Shown piece by piece: positions 34,318-43,411 of a DNA stretch of 54,813 nt. The position numbers and the translations under genes were made by a program. This DNA comes from Cryomorphaceae bacterium. Its GTDB lineage: Bacteria > Bacteroidota > Bacteroidia > Flavobacteriales > Schleiferiaceae. The notes under the pieces were generated by a model. That model saw nothing but the letters and a program-made list of their open reading frames with translations, searched no databases and was not told where the DNA came from. Location: assembly GCA_017858515.1 (NCBI GenBank), contig JAFMBM010000014.1:1-54813 (forward strand), read 5' to 3'. Position 1 is the stretch's first letter; each line of letters begins with the position of its first letter.

Positions 34318-35688
34318 CTATTCCAGAACAAACTTAAAGCCCGCTGTAATAATGCTCGAACGGAAAGTAGTGTTTCGATTGTATTGATAAAACTTTAAAT
34401 CAATACTTTTTAAGCCAAACTTCCAGATTCTTTTGCTCATAAAAATATCGGTGTACGAGGCACCGAAGCCAAATTGATTCGCGGAGTATTCAGAAAGATC
34501 ATAATCTGAGGTATAGAATTCATCTGTAGATAATGCCTGTTCATACGGATTGAAATACTCTGCTGCTGTTTGATTATAATAACGATAAGAAGGATAAAGG
34601 GTAAACTTATCTGAAATCTTCACGGGCATTTCTACACTTGCGGTATGCGAGCTAATTCCCCAATCATCGAAATAATAGCGGTAGAAAGTCCGAAGGGTGA
34701 GCCTTTCATAGATATACCAATTTAATCGGCCACCTGCTGCGGCCTTAAATCGCAGATTGGGCAATCGTTCAATGGCATCCGCGAGCTGGAAATTATCGAT
34801 ATAGGAATTGGCTACATCGCCAAAATAGACCCTTTGAAAAGGAGTGGAAAGCAATCCCTGCTGCTGCACAAAATCTAGAGCGATAGCGGCTTGTACGTTT
34901 TTGTGCAGAATCTGAGAGAATCCAAATCCTAAAGAATAAGAATTCCGTCCTTCACTTTCGAATTCAGAGAATCTGGGATTGTAATCGACATTCCCTGTTA
35001 TGGTGTTTTGTCTGTAAAAGCCATCATTCAAACCATTGCCACCAAGCCCAAAAGGTCTTAATTCAGTAGGGTAAATGGCCCTCCAACTATCTATATAAAT
35101 ATTGCCACTCAGGCTTATTTCCGTATTTTTTTCGTTGAACAGTTGGGTATAACTCCCTCCAACTCCCACGGAGAAGTAATCGTACTCCGAAGAAACGGAA
35201 AGCTTGCTCGACCAAATTTCGTTTCTATCGTCTGAGCTTCTGCTAAAGCCAATGGTTACATTAGACCAGACATCGCCGCTCGAAGCACCTGTAGATGCTT
35301 GGAATGGATCTGCAGTGCCACCGTCAAAAGGTCCGATATTGCTTGAGGAAGCCGATGTGTAAGCCGATACTCCGGCATCAATGGTTAATACATCATCGTC
35401 GTTGAGGGGGATGGAAATGACCAAAGTGCCTGTAACATCGTTTAAATTCTCATTGCCAATTCCTCCACTAACGGCTGCATTGTCTCCCGCTTGATAATAA
35501 TAACTCGTTAGGAAATCTACCTCCACAGATTCCAGAACCCTTTTCTTGTAAATAACCGCTGTGCTGTCTTGACTTTTAGTCTGAAGGGTGTCTTGATTCC
35601 TTGTTTGTGCTGATGCATTCGCAAAAACAATAAAGGCGAAAGCAAGAAAAAGCGCTTTTAAAGGGGAGATCCTATTAATTACAGCCAC
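34318..35688 (-). CDS. DUF3570 outer-membrane-type protein
   Basis: 456 residues from GTG 35688, which directly opens a signal peptide (AVINRISPLKALFLAFAFIVFANASAQ). An upstream in-frame ATG (35766) would need 26 extra residues inside the DUF4266 gene. An AGGAGG lies 6 nt before the GTG but also codes for the preceding gene. The mature protein is a beta-barrel-like, Tyr/Asn/Ser-rich sequence (VESVEVDFLTSYYYQAGDNAAVSGG.., ending ITAGFKFVLE), matching DUF3570. It is the last gene of the thioredoxin, ApbE, DUF4266, DUF3570 operon and overlaps DUF4266 by 14 nt. The function is not established. Confidence 0.85.
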   Translation of the reverse strand: MAVINRISPLKALFLAFAFIVFANASAQTRNQDTLQTKSQDSTAVIYKKRVLESVEVDFLTSYYYQAGDNAAVSGGIGNENLNDVTGTLVISIPLNDDDVLTIDAGVSAYTSASSSNIGPFDGGTADPFQASTGASSGDVWSNVTIGFSRSSDDRNEIWSSKLSVSSEYDYFSVGVGGSYTQLFNEKNTEISLSGNIYIDSWRAIYPTELRPFGLGGNGLNDGFYRQNTITGNVDYNPRFSEFESEGRNSYSLGFGFSQILHKNVQAAIALDFVQQQGLLSTPFQRVYFGDVANSYIDNFQLADAIERLPNLRFKAAAGGRLNWYIYERLTLRTFYRYYFDDWGISSHTASVEMPVKISDKFTLYPSYRYYNQTAAEYFNPYEQALSTDEFYTSDYDLSEYSANQFGFGASYTDIFMSKRIWKFGLKSIDLKFYQYNRNTTFRSSIITAGFKFVLE

Positions 35689-35887
35689 AACCGCCTCCTG
35701 TTTTCCCCCCGTTCGCTCCCACGGCAGCTTCGCGATACGAATGGGCAGTTGAGACATTCCGATCACACTTCTTGTCTGAAAGAGTCATGTCGGGGTCGTT
35801 TAAATTTACTTTTTGGTATTCTTTCACTACCACACAACTACTTAAGAAAGTAGTTGCCACGGCTACGTATAAGATCATTTTAATCAT
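35675..35887 (-). CDS. DUF4266 small lipoprotein with Cys-Gly-Cys tail
   Basis: 70 residues from ATG 35887, which overlaps the ApbE stop (ATGA). A signal ends at FLSSC (Cys17), so it is lipid-anchored, with the next residues VVVKEYQKVNLNDPDM. The C terminus ends GGKTGGGCGCN: a glycine-rich run with CxC one residue from the end. This short domain is DUF4266. The CxC could bind a metal, be redox active with the operon's thioredoxin, or be a modification site; none is proven. The gene is embedded between ApbE and DUF3570 with overlaps on both sides, so it is made together with them. Confidence 0.85.
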   Translation of the reverse strand: MIKMILYVAVATTFLSSCVVVKEYQKVNLNDPDMTLSDKKCDRNVSTAHSYREAAVGANGGKTGGGCGCN

Positions 35888-36882
35888 AGGGTGTCGATTT
35901 GGATGTTCTTTGATTTCGTAATGTTTCCCTTGTTGTCTATAATAATGCACTCGATTTGAGGCAATTGATTTATTCGATCTAAGCCAGCTTCTATGCCCAT
36001 CACAAAAACGGAAGTTGCCAAAGCATCCGCAAGTTCGGCCTTGGGTGCAAATACGGTTACACTAATAATTCCTGTGGCAGGATATCCCGTTCGTGGGTCG
36101 ATTATGTGAGTGTAACGAATGCCATTAAATTCGACATACTTCTCATAATTTCCAGAGGTTACTACAGCGGCATTAAATATCGGAAGCAAGGCAAAAACTT
36201 TGTTTTTATTCATGGGATTTGTAATGGCCACTTTCCATTCTTCACCATTTGGTTGTTTTCCCCAGGTATTCATATCGCCGGAGGCATTTATAATTCCAGA
36301 AGCAACCCCTTTCGAAATAAGAAGCGCTTTTGCTTTATCTGCTGCATAGCCTTTTCCTATTGCCCCGAAGCCAATTTTCATCCCTTCTTTAGCGAGAAAT
36401 ACGGTGCCCTTCTCTTTATCGAGAATAATATTTTGGTAGCCTACTTTGTCTATTGAAGCTTTAATCTCTGTTTCTGAGGGCATAGACTGCATGCTTCCAT
36501 CGAACTTCCAAATTCGATCCATGGATGCATAGCTAATATCGAAGGCACCATCTGTTAATTTTGAAATGCTCAAGGCTCTTTCTATTAATCCATAAAGCTC
36601 TGCATCTACCTGAACGGCTTCAATTCCTGCCATTCTGTTAATGTCTGAGGTTTGCGAATGGGGGTCCCAAGAGGAGATCAGTCTTTCTATTCTTGAAATC
36701 TCGTCTACTGCTAGATCAATGTATTCTTTTGCTTGAGCCGAATCTTGCGCTACCACTGTAATATCAAAACGACTCCCCATTAATTTCAGGGTGTGTTTAT
36801 AGGGTTGTTGCGCCAAACAAACGACAGACAATAAAAGAATGACTGAGGTAAATAGAGTCCGATGGTTATTTGGTGAAGGCAT
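35884..36882 (-). CDS. apbE: FAD:protein FMN transferase (ApbE family)
   Basis: 332 residues with a signal peptide (..SVILLLSVVCLAQ). ApbE motifs: LMGSRFDITV, GFGAIGKGYAADKA and YTHIIDPRTGYPATG, the last with the conserved His and Asp region involved in Mg/FAD handling. Exported ApbE attaches FMN by phosphoester to Thr/Ser in envelope proteins, classically NqrC/RnfG, and in other bacteria to extracellular electron-transfer proteins. No substrate with an SGAT-like motif is encoded next to it. It overlaps the thioredoxin by 17 nt and DUF4266 by 4 nt, so it is part of one operon. Confidence 0.92.
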   Translation of the reverse strand: MPSPNNHRTLFTSVILLLSVVCLAQQPYKHTLKLMGSRFDITVVAQDSAQAKEYIDLAVDEISRIERLISSWDPHSQTSDINRMAGIEAVQVDAELYGLIERALSISKLTDGAFDISYASMDRIWKFDGSMQSMPSETEIKASIDKVGYQNIILDKEKGTVFLAKEGMKIGFGAIGKGYAADKAKALLISKGVASGIINASGDMNTWGKQPNGEEWKVAITNPMNKNKVFALLPIFNAAVVTSGNYEKYVEFNGIRYTHIIDPRTGYPATGIISVTVFAPKAELADALATSVFVMGIEAGLDRINQLPQIECIIIDNKGNITKSKNIQIDTL

Positions 36883-37306
36883 CTATTTCTGCGATGTATT
36901 TTTCTGGAGTTGATTTTTTATAACCGGTTTCTCCCAGCACTTTCCCATTCGAATCCATTACCACAACAAAAGGAAAGACTCCGTTCTTGTTATACGTCTC
37001 AAATAATTTGGCATTGGCAGCTGCCTGAGATTCTTCCAAAGCATTCTTCTTTTTTCTAGGGAAGTCGGCACGTAGCAAGACGTAATGCTCATTGGCATAC
37101 TTCTTAAAAACATCGGTACTCCAAATCTCTCTGTCTAGCTTAATACAAGGTGCACACCAATCTGAACCTTGAAAAACGAGTACAATGGGCTTGCTCTCTT
37201 TCTTTGCCAATTCTTTGGCTGCCGAGAAATCAGTTTGCCATTCCTGAGCCTTTGCGCTGCTTATACCCATGAGCACAAGAGCCAAAATAGCTATGATTCT
37301 TTTCAT
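36866..37306 (-). CDS. Exported thioredoxin-like protein (Thioredoxin_7 type)
   Basis: 146 residues from ATG 37306, which directly opens the signal peptide MKRIIAILALVLMGISSAKAQ; a farther ATG at 37360 adds 18 unlikely residues. The active site is GSDWCAPCIKLD (Cys51, Cys54), the pattern of DUF255/Thioredoxin_7 periplasmic proteins. YEVTNKNGVFPFVVVMD-like text supplies the cis-Pro (GVFPF). Predicted periplasmic disulfide oxidoreductase. It is first in the operon with ApbE, DUF4266 and DUF3570, and the CxC tail of DUF4266 is a plausible but untested substrate. Confidence 0.88.
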   Translation of the reverse strand: MKRIIAILALVLMGISSAKAQEWQTDFSAAKELAKKESKPIVLVFQGSDWCAPCIKLDREIWSTDVFKKYANEHYVLLRADFPRKKKNALEESQAAANAKLFETYNKNGVFPFVVVMDSNGKVLGETGYKKSTPEKYIAEIDAFTK

Positions 37307-37586
37307 TTTGTTTGAGCTTAATGATGTAACCGAGGCTGGGATAAGTATAATGTCGCCCAAGACTTAAAGTCAATACTTAGCGAACGCCTCCTTTTATTTT
37401 ATGTTGCTTTTAAAGCAGGGAATAACAAGAATCAAATTTAGTGAAATAGACGGTCTTTGTGCTCTATTTGATTATCTTTTCTTGTGATTTTTAAGTTTGT
37501 TGAATAGTTGTTTCACCTTTCTTGACTTAGAAGGAAAAAATGAATTTCCTCCTTCATGACCTACCCCGCTGATTGCAAAAGGCAAC

Positions 37587-38456
37587 TTATCTAGCGGGAA
37601 TCATCTTTTTAACCATTGAAAGAAGAAGGATGGAGATTGCGCCCGCTAATAGGCCAATTGCTAATTCAAAGAGTATAGAGGGAATGGCTGGCATAAGGTG
37701 ATGAATAGACTCTACATTATGTACAAATATTCCTCCTGCCACTAAAATCATAGCGAAGGTTCCAATGACGGATAAGGCACGAATGAGAATAGGCAAAAGC
37801 TTTACTAAGGCGGTGCCGAGCCATTTGGAAAAAGCAGCATTGTTGTCGCTCATGGCTAATAAGGTATAGCCTAAATCATCCATTCGTACTAATAGAGCTA
37901 CGAGACCATAAACACCAATGGTGGCCAGAATGGCCACAAGGCTAACCACGGCAATTTGGATGTTGAGCGGCTGATCTATCACCGAGCCTAATGCTATAAT
38001 GACTATTTCTATCGAAAGGATGAAATCGACCATAATAGCAGATTTCACTTTTTTGTTTTCGTATTCTCTTCGTTCTTCTTCTGTCATTTCAGATAAAGCC
38101 GCTTTCGGCGCAGCGTGACTTTTATGAAAGAGGAATTCGTAGATCTTCTCAACTCCTTCATAAGCCAAATACACTCCACCGATTAATAGAATAGGAACAA
38201 TGGCAGCGGGGAAATACGCACTTAATAAAAGCGTAACAGGTAGTATGATGAGTTTATTCAGAAAAGAGCCTTTGGTTATTTTCCACAACACTGGTATTTC
38301 TCTAGATGAAACAAAGCCAGAGGATTTTTCTGCATTCACGGCCAAGTCATCGGCCAGTATGCCCGCCGTTTTCTTGGTTGCTATTTTACCCATGGTAGCC
38401 ACATCATCCATGAGAACGGCAATGTCATCGAATAGGGCAAAAAATCCTGAAGCCAT
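37587..38456 (-). CDS. DUF808 family membrane protein (YedI-like)
   Basis: 289 residues beginning MASGFFALFDDIAVLMDDVATMGKIATKKTAG, the diagnostic DUF808 N terminus, then several helices from ~70 to 285 (LIILPVTLLLSAYFPAAIVPILLIGG.., IMVDFILSIEIVIIALGSVI.., ILFELAIGLLAGAISILLLS). The family (E. coli YedI) has no assigned function and is inner membrane. It stands alone between the thioredoxin operon and tex, with which it is divergent. The 225-nt gap to 37361 holds nothing recognisable. The 308 nt between it and tex contain both promoters but no other feature besides a tex -7 box. Confidence 0.87.
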   Translation of the reverse strand: MASGFFALFDDIAVLMDDVATMGKIATKKTAGILADDLAVNAEKSSGFVSSREIPVLWKITKGSFLNKLIILPVTLLLSAYFPAAIVPILLIGGVYLAYEGVEKIYEFLFHKSHAAPKAALSEMTEEERREYENKKVKSAIMVDFILSIEIVIIALGSVIDQPLNIQIAVVSLVAILATIGVYGLVALLVRMDDLGYTLLAMSDNNAAFSKWLGTALVKLLPILIRALSVIGTFAMILVAGGIFVHNVESIHHLMPAIPSILFELAIGLLAGAISILLLSMVKKMIPAR

Positions 38457-38753
38457 CTTTTGAATTATTGGGTTAAACCTTTTTTGGTTCGGCTAATTTA
38501 ATTGCGTTTCGGTCGGATGGGCTCCAGTATTTCACAATAATACCATGTTGACATAAAAGGAATTGGAAGTCTAAACTCACCACTCCAAGGCTTATCCCTT
38601 TGAAAGGCTGGAGCAAAACTGCAATGGACTTATGGCATAAGCTATCTCTTTTGAATTGGCGTCTTTAGAATTTCAAGTCGTCTATCCATCCAACCTTTTA
38701 AACGGACAAATGCATTCAGCCAAGTTCTGCGGCATCAAAAATAAACTCCGTTC

Positions 38754-38761
38754 TATCTTCG
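38754..38761 (+). promoter_or_regulatory. TATCTTCG -7 box of tex
   Basis: One mismatch from TAnnTTTG. It ends 5 nt before the tex ATG at 38766, the same spacing as at def, again implying a leaderless transcript. Confidence 0.5.
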
Positions 38762-38765
38762 CGCT

Positions 38766-40889
38766 ATGAACACAGCCGCACGCATTGCTCGCCTTCTGCA
38801 AATGGAAGAACACAAGGTTTCCAATACGCTAAGTTTATTGGATGAAGGGGCAACTATACCCTTTATTTCCAGGTATAGAAAAGAGCGTACTGGCGGCTTA
38901 GATGAAGTGCAAATTCAATCTATAAAAGACGCGCAGAGGGAGATTTTAGAACTCGAAAAGCGCCGTGCTTTTATCATTGAAGCGATTGATAAGCAAGATG
39001 CACTCACCGCCGATTTGAAGGCGCATTTACTGAATTGCAAGAGTCTTGTAGAGTTAGAAGATGCCTATTTGCCTTTTAAGGCCAAGCGTAAAACCAAAGC
39101 CGAAATAGCTCGAAAAAGAGGACTGGAGCCGCTCGCTGCCGCTCTAATGAAGCAGAATGTAGAAAATCTAGATTATTTGGCTAAGCCCTATATAAAGGGA
39201 GAGGTGTTGGATATAGAAATGGCGCTCGCTGGCGCTCGCGATATTATAGCAGAGTGGATAAACGAACGCGCCGCTGTGCGGGATATAGTGCGAAGGGAGT
39301 TTGAACATGCGGCTTTGATTCGAACCAAAGTGGTAAAAGGCAAAGAGGAGGAGGACTCTAAGTTTCGCGATTATTTCGACTTCGAAGAGCCTTTAAAAAG
39401 AAGTCCGGGACATAGAATTCTAGCCATGCTCCGGGCAGAGCAAGAGGGAGTTATTCGCTTGAACTTGGGGCCGGATCAAGAATCTACCATTCAAAGAATA
39501 GAACGCTATTTCATTCGAAATAGAACCGCTGCTTCAGAGCAGTTAGAGCTAGCCATAGCCGATGCTTACAAAAGATTGCTAAAACCCTCTATTGAAACCG
39601 AGTTTAGACAAGCGGCAAAGCAAAAAGCAGATGCCGAAGCCATTGCCGTATTTGCAGAAAATGTGCGTCAATTGCTGTTGGCCCCTCCCCTGGGCTCAAA
39701 GCGAATCTTGGCCATAGATCCCGGATTTAGAACGGGTTGCAAGCTGGTTTGTTTGGATGAGCAAGGTGCTTTGTTGCACAACGAAACCATTTATCCGCAT
39801 CCGCCCCAAAACGAGAAGGGAAAAGCGGCCGCCAAAATCAGCAATTTGGTTCAGGCGTATAAAATAGATGCCATTGCCATTGGAAATGGAACAGCAGGAA
39901 GAGAGACAGAGACATTTATTCAATCGGTTCGTCTGCCTGCGGGCACTGAGGCCTATGTGGTAAATGAAAATGGGGCTTCCATTTATTCTGCCTCTTCCGT
40001 AGCTCGCGCTGAATTTCCAAATTACGATGTTACCGTGCGCGGTGCTGTGTCTATTGGAAGAAGGTTGATGGATCCTCTGAGCGAGTTGGTTAAAATAGAG
40101 CCCAAGGCCATTGGTGTAGGGCAGTATCAGCACGATGTAGATCAGAAGCAACTGAAAGAAAAACTCGATCTAACGGTTGAGAGTGCTGTAAACCACATTG
40201 GGGTTAACCTCAATACCAGCAGCGAGCATCTTTTGCAATACGTAAGCGGCATTGGTCCGAAGCTCAGCTTGGCCATTGTGAACCACAGAAGAAAGAACGG
40301 AGCGTTTCAGTCGCGCAAAGAAATTTTGGAAGTAGCCGGACTTGGTGCCAAGGCCTTTGAGCAGTGTGCAGGGTTTTTGCGCATTCCAGAATCTAAAAAT
40401 CCACTCGACAATTCTGCGGTGCATCCAGAAAGCTATTGGATTGTAGAGAAGATGTGCAAAGACCTTAAGGTGGAAGTGAGTTCTCTATTGCGGAACAACA
40501 ATTTGCTCAGTAGCCTTGAATTAGAGAGGTATACCAATGAGGAAGTAGGGCTTCCCACTCTCAAAGACATTGTTGAAGAATTGCAAAAGCCGGGAAGGGA
40601 TCCAAGAGGCAAAGCCAAATTATTTGAGTTTTCTAAAGAGGTAAGAAGCATTAGCGATCTCAAAGTGGGGATGATTTTGCCCGGAATAGTAACTAATATT
40701 ACCCGTTTTGGAGCCTTTGTAGATGTAGGAGTAAAGCAAGATGGATTGGTGCATCTGAGTCAGATGGCAGATCGTTACGTAAGCGATCCAACCGAAATCG
40801 TAAAGCTCAATCAAGCGGTAAAGGTGAAGGTTTTGGAAGTAGATGCCCAAAGAAAGCGCATTGCTTTTAGCATGAAAGGCCCGAACTAA
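38766..40889 (+). CDS. tex: Tex-family transcription accessory / RNA-binding protein
   Basis: 707 residues, near the standard Tex length. N-terminal helical Tex domain with ATIPFISRYRKERTGGLDE, a YqgF/RNase H-like domain (ILAIDPGFRTGCKLVCLDE..), a helix-hairpin-helix region (YVSGIGPKLSLAIVNHR, VAGLGAKAFEQCAGFLRI) and a C-terminal S1 RNA-binding domain (GMILPGIVTNITRFGAFVDV through IAFSMKG). Tex is a conserved cytosolic nucleic-acid-binding protein with roles in transcription and RNA processing. All domains look intact. It is followed 36 nt later by the T9SS CotH gene but there is no functional link that I can see. Confidence 0.96.
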   Translation: MNTAARIARLLQMEEHKVSNTLSLLDEGATIPFISRYRKERTGGLDEVQIQSIKDAQREILELEKRRAFIIEAIDKQDALTADLKAHLLNCKSLVELEDAYLPFKAKRKTKAEIARKRGLEPLAAALMKQNVENLDYLAKPYIKGEVLDIEMALAGARDIIAEWINERAAVRDIVRREFEHAALIRTKVVKGKEEEDSKFRDYFDFEEPLKRSPGHRILAMLRAEQEGVIRLNLGPDQESTIQRIERYFIRNRTAASEQLELAIADAYKRLLKPSIETEFRQAAKQKADAEAIAVFAENVRQLLLAPPLGSKRILAIDPGFRTGCKLVCLDEQGALLHNETIYPHPPQNEKGKAAAKISNLVQAYKIDAIAIGNGTAGRETETFIQSVRLPAGTEAYVVNENGASIYSASSVARAEFPNYDVTVRGAVSIGRRLMDPLSELVKIEPKAIGVGQYQHDVDQKQLKEKLDLTVESAVNHIGVNLNTSSEHLLQYVSGIGPKLSLAIVNHRRKNGAFQSRKEILEVAGLGAKAFEQCAGFLRIPESKNPLDNSAVHPESYWIVEKMCKDLKVEVSSLLRNNNLLSSLELERYTNEEVGLPTLKDIVEELQKPGRDPRGKAKLFEFSKEVRSISDLKVGMILPGIVTNITRFGAFVDVGVKQDGLVHLSQMADRYVSDPTEIVKLNQAVKVKVLEVDAQRKRIAFSMKGPN

Positions 40890-40925
40890 GAATACTTTCG
40901 GGCTAGAAGAAGGAAATGCGTTAAA

Positions 40926-43232
40926 TTGTCGTCTAAGCGTATAACACCCAAAATCCAAGCATTGAAGAAGCTAATACTATTCATCAGCCTTTCTTTTTTC
41001 TCCATTAAAGGAAGAGCCCAGGCCTTTTACGATTTAAACAGCATTCAAACCATAGAGATTACCTTTGCCCAGAGCAATTGGGATGCCTTGCTCGATGCTG
41101 AAAAGGCGGGAAACGACGGCTATATTATGGCCCAAAGTGTCTCTATTAATGGAACTATTTTCGATAGTGTAGGAGTAAAGTACAAGGGAAATAGTACCTA
41201 CAATCCCAATCAAACCAAGAATCCCTTTCACATAGAGCTCGATACCTATAAAGACCATATCTACGAAGCCTATACGGATATCAAATTAAGCAATGCTTAC
41301 AACGATCCTTCTTTTGTTCGGGAGGTATTGTCTTATCAGATCTTGAGGCAATATATGGATGCTCCCCTTTCTAATTATGCGAACGTGTATGTAAACGGCA
41401 ACTTAATTGGACTTTATAGTAGCTCTGAAGCAGTGGGTAAGAAGTTCTTGACAAGTAGATTTGCATCTAAACGAAATACTTTCATTAAGTGCAACCCTCC
41501 TGCAGGGGCCGGGCCGGGTACTACGGATTATCCTAGTTTGGTTTATCTAGGGCAAGACAGCAGTCAATACTATGCTGCCTATGAAATGAAGTCGGATGCT
41601 GGATGGAAGGAGCTAATCAACCTCTGCGACACTTTGTCCAACCAATTGTCTGCCATAGAATCCATTCTAGACGTTGACCGTGCATTGTGGATGCTGGCTT
41701 TCAACAATGTTCTTGTGAATTTAGATAGTTATTCTGGAGCCTTTGCCCAGAACTACTATTTGTACAGAGATGATAATCAGAGATTCTTGTCCATAGTGTG
41801 GGACCTAAACGAATCTTTTGGTCGTTTTTCTATGACGGGCACAAGCAATTTGAGTACTACCCAACAAAAGCAGCAAATGAATCATCTGCTTCACAGTACA
41901 GACGCGGGTTTTCCACTTATAAAGCAACTCTTAAGCGTGCCCATGTACAAGCGAATGTATTTGGCTCATATCAAGACTATGATTCAAGAGAATTTTGCAG
42001 ATGGCAGTTATTTAAACACTGCGCAGAACTTGCAAACACTCATTGATGCTTCTGTTCAAGCCGATGGAAATAAGTTTTATACCTATGCCAATTTCACGTC
42101 TAATTTAATGTCGGATGTAACTACTAGTGGCGGAGGACCCGGTCCAGGTGGATCAGCAACCCCGGGCATTGGAAACCTAATGAATGCTAGAAGCGCCTAT
42201 TTGTTGGCGCAATCTGACTTCACTCAAACAGAACCAAGCATATCTGCGGTTCTGGCATCCAACATAACTCCAAGCATTGGACAAACAGTAACAATAACGG
42301 CAGACATCACAAATGAGAATGCGGTGTATCTAGGTTATAGAAATGCATCCACTTTGGGCTTCAGTCGTATTCCAATGTACGACGATGGAATGCACAATGA
42401 TGGAGCAGCCAATGATGGGGTTTACGGAGTAGACTTAACGGTAAGCAGTCCTACTATTCAATATTATATCTATGCTGAAAACAGTTCTATTGGTAAGTTT
42501 TCTCCCGCTAGAGCAGAACATGAGTTTCACTTGATAAATGCAGCAGGGCAATTGGTAATCAATGAGTTTATGGCGGATAATGACAATGTTATTGCCGACC
42601 AAAATGGGGGGTACTCTGATTGGATAGAGCTACACAACAACTCCAACGATAGCATTTGGTTGGGCGACTATTATCTAACAGATGATATCAGTGACGCCAT
42701 TCAATGGAAATTGCCTTCAGAGAATATAGCTCCGGGTGGATTTAAACTTATTTGGGCCTCTGGAGATACAAGCATAGCAAACAATCATGCCAATTTTAAG
42801 CTTTCTAAAAGTGGCGAAGAGATTGGATTGTTCTTAGACAATGGCAGCAGTTTAGACACAGCAGATTATATTTCTTTTGGAGCACAAACAACCAATGTGT
42901 CCTATGGCAGAGAATACGATGCAAGTCCGAATTGGATCTTCTTCAATACTTCTACACCCAATTCAAGCAATGCAAGCTTTGGTGTGGAAGAAGTGAAACT
43001 ATCGGGCCTTCAGTTTTATCCTAATCCCTTCTCGGATATTGTGAACGTTCTCAATCCAACTTCCAATCAAGTCGAAGTTGAAGTGTTTAGTGCTCAAGGG
43101 CAATTGATAGCGCGTTTTCAGATTGGGGCTTTTGAAAGCATCCGATATTCTGATCAAGCGGCGGCTGGTCTGCGTATTATGGTGGTTAGAACCAAGGAAA
43201 CGACAGAGGTTGTACGCCTAATCAGACTTTAA
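40926..43232 (+). CDS. CotH-kinase-like secreted protein with lamin-tail domain and T9SS signal
   Basis: 768 residues from TTG 40926. TTG 40962 (KKLILFISLSFFSIKGRAQA) would give a cleaner signal peptide, and no in-frame ATG precedes the mature region. Domains: CotH kinase-like (~40-370; GVKYKGNSTYNP, LSNAYNDPSFVREVLSYQ, SIVWDLNESFGRF), a linker with GGGPGPGGSATPG, a beta-sandwich (~440-535), a lamin-tail domain (~540-690; LVINEFMADNDNVI, DWIELHNNS) and a type A T9SS sorting domain (~695-768; LQFYPNPFSDIVNV). Exported through T9SS to the surface or medium. CotH enzymes phosphorylate proteins in Bacillus spores and appear in secreted Bacteroidota proteins with unknown targets. Confidence 0.88.
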   Translation: MSSKRITPKIQALKKLILFISLSFFSIKGRAQAFYDLNSIQTIEITFAQSNWDALLDAEKAGNDGYIMAQSVSINGTIFDSVGVKYKGNSTYNPNQTKNPFHIELDTYKDHIYEAYTDIKLSNAYNDPSFVREVLSYQILRQYMDAPLSNYANVYVNGNLIGLYSSSEAVGKKFLTSRFASKRNTFIKCNPPAGAGPGTTDYPSLVYLGQDSSQYYAAYEMKSDAGWKELINLCDTLSNQLSAIESILDVDRALWMLAFNNVLVNLDSYSGAFAQNYYLYRDDNQRFLSIVWDLNESFGRFSMTGTSNLSTTQQKQQMNHLLHSTDAGFPLIKQLLSVPMYKRMYLAHIKTMIQENFADGSYLNTAQNLQTLIDASVQADGNKFYTYANFTSNLMSDVTTSGGGPGPGGSATPGIGNLMNARSAYLLAQSDFTQTEPSISAVLASNITPSIGQTVTITADITNENAVYLGYRNASTLGFSRIPMYDDGMHNDGAANDGVYGVDLTVSSPTIQYYIYAENSSIGKFSPARAEHEFHLINAAGQLVINEFMADNDNVIADQNGGYSDWIELHNNSNDSIWLGDYYLTDDISDAIQWKLPSENIAPGGFKLIWASGDTSIANNHANFKLSKSGEEIGLFLDNGSSLDTADYISFGAQTTNVSYGREYDASPNWIFFNTSTPNSSNASFGVEEVKLSGLQFYPNPFSDIVNVLNPTSNQVEVEVFSAQGQLIARFQIGAFESIRYSDQAAAGLRIMVVRTKETTEVVRLIRL

Positions 43233-43266
43233 AGTCGTACTCTTTTAAATAGCGCCTTTTCTCTTG

Positions 43267-43317
43267 AAAGGTTTAGGAATAGTAGAATGATGCTGTTCCT
43301 GAACCTTTTGTTTTTTC
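43267..43317 (+). terminator. Rho-independent terminator
   Basis: AAAGGTTTAGGAA (43267-43279) pairs with TTCCTGAACCTTT (43296-43308), one mismatch, and is followed by TGTTTTTT. It ends the CotH gene transcript. Confidence 0.85.
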
Positions 43318-43411
43318 TGTGACAGAAAAAAGTTGCTTATCGATTGACTTTCAATACTCTTTTTTAGTAGATTTGGACTTTCAGTATAAATTACTATAAG
43401 TCTCGAGTCTC

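Noticed and set aside
35689..35766. Extended N terminus for the DUF3570 protein from ATG 35766
   Set aside because: It would put 26 polar residues ahead of the signal peptide and overlap DUF4266 much further; the GTG at 35688 begins directly at the signal.
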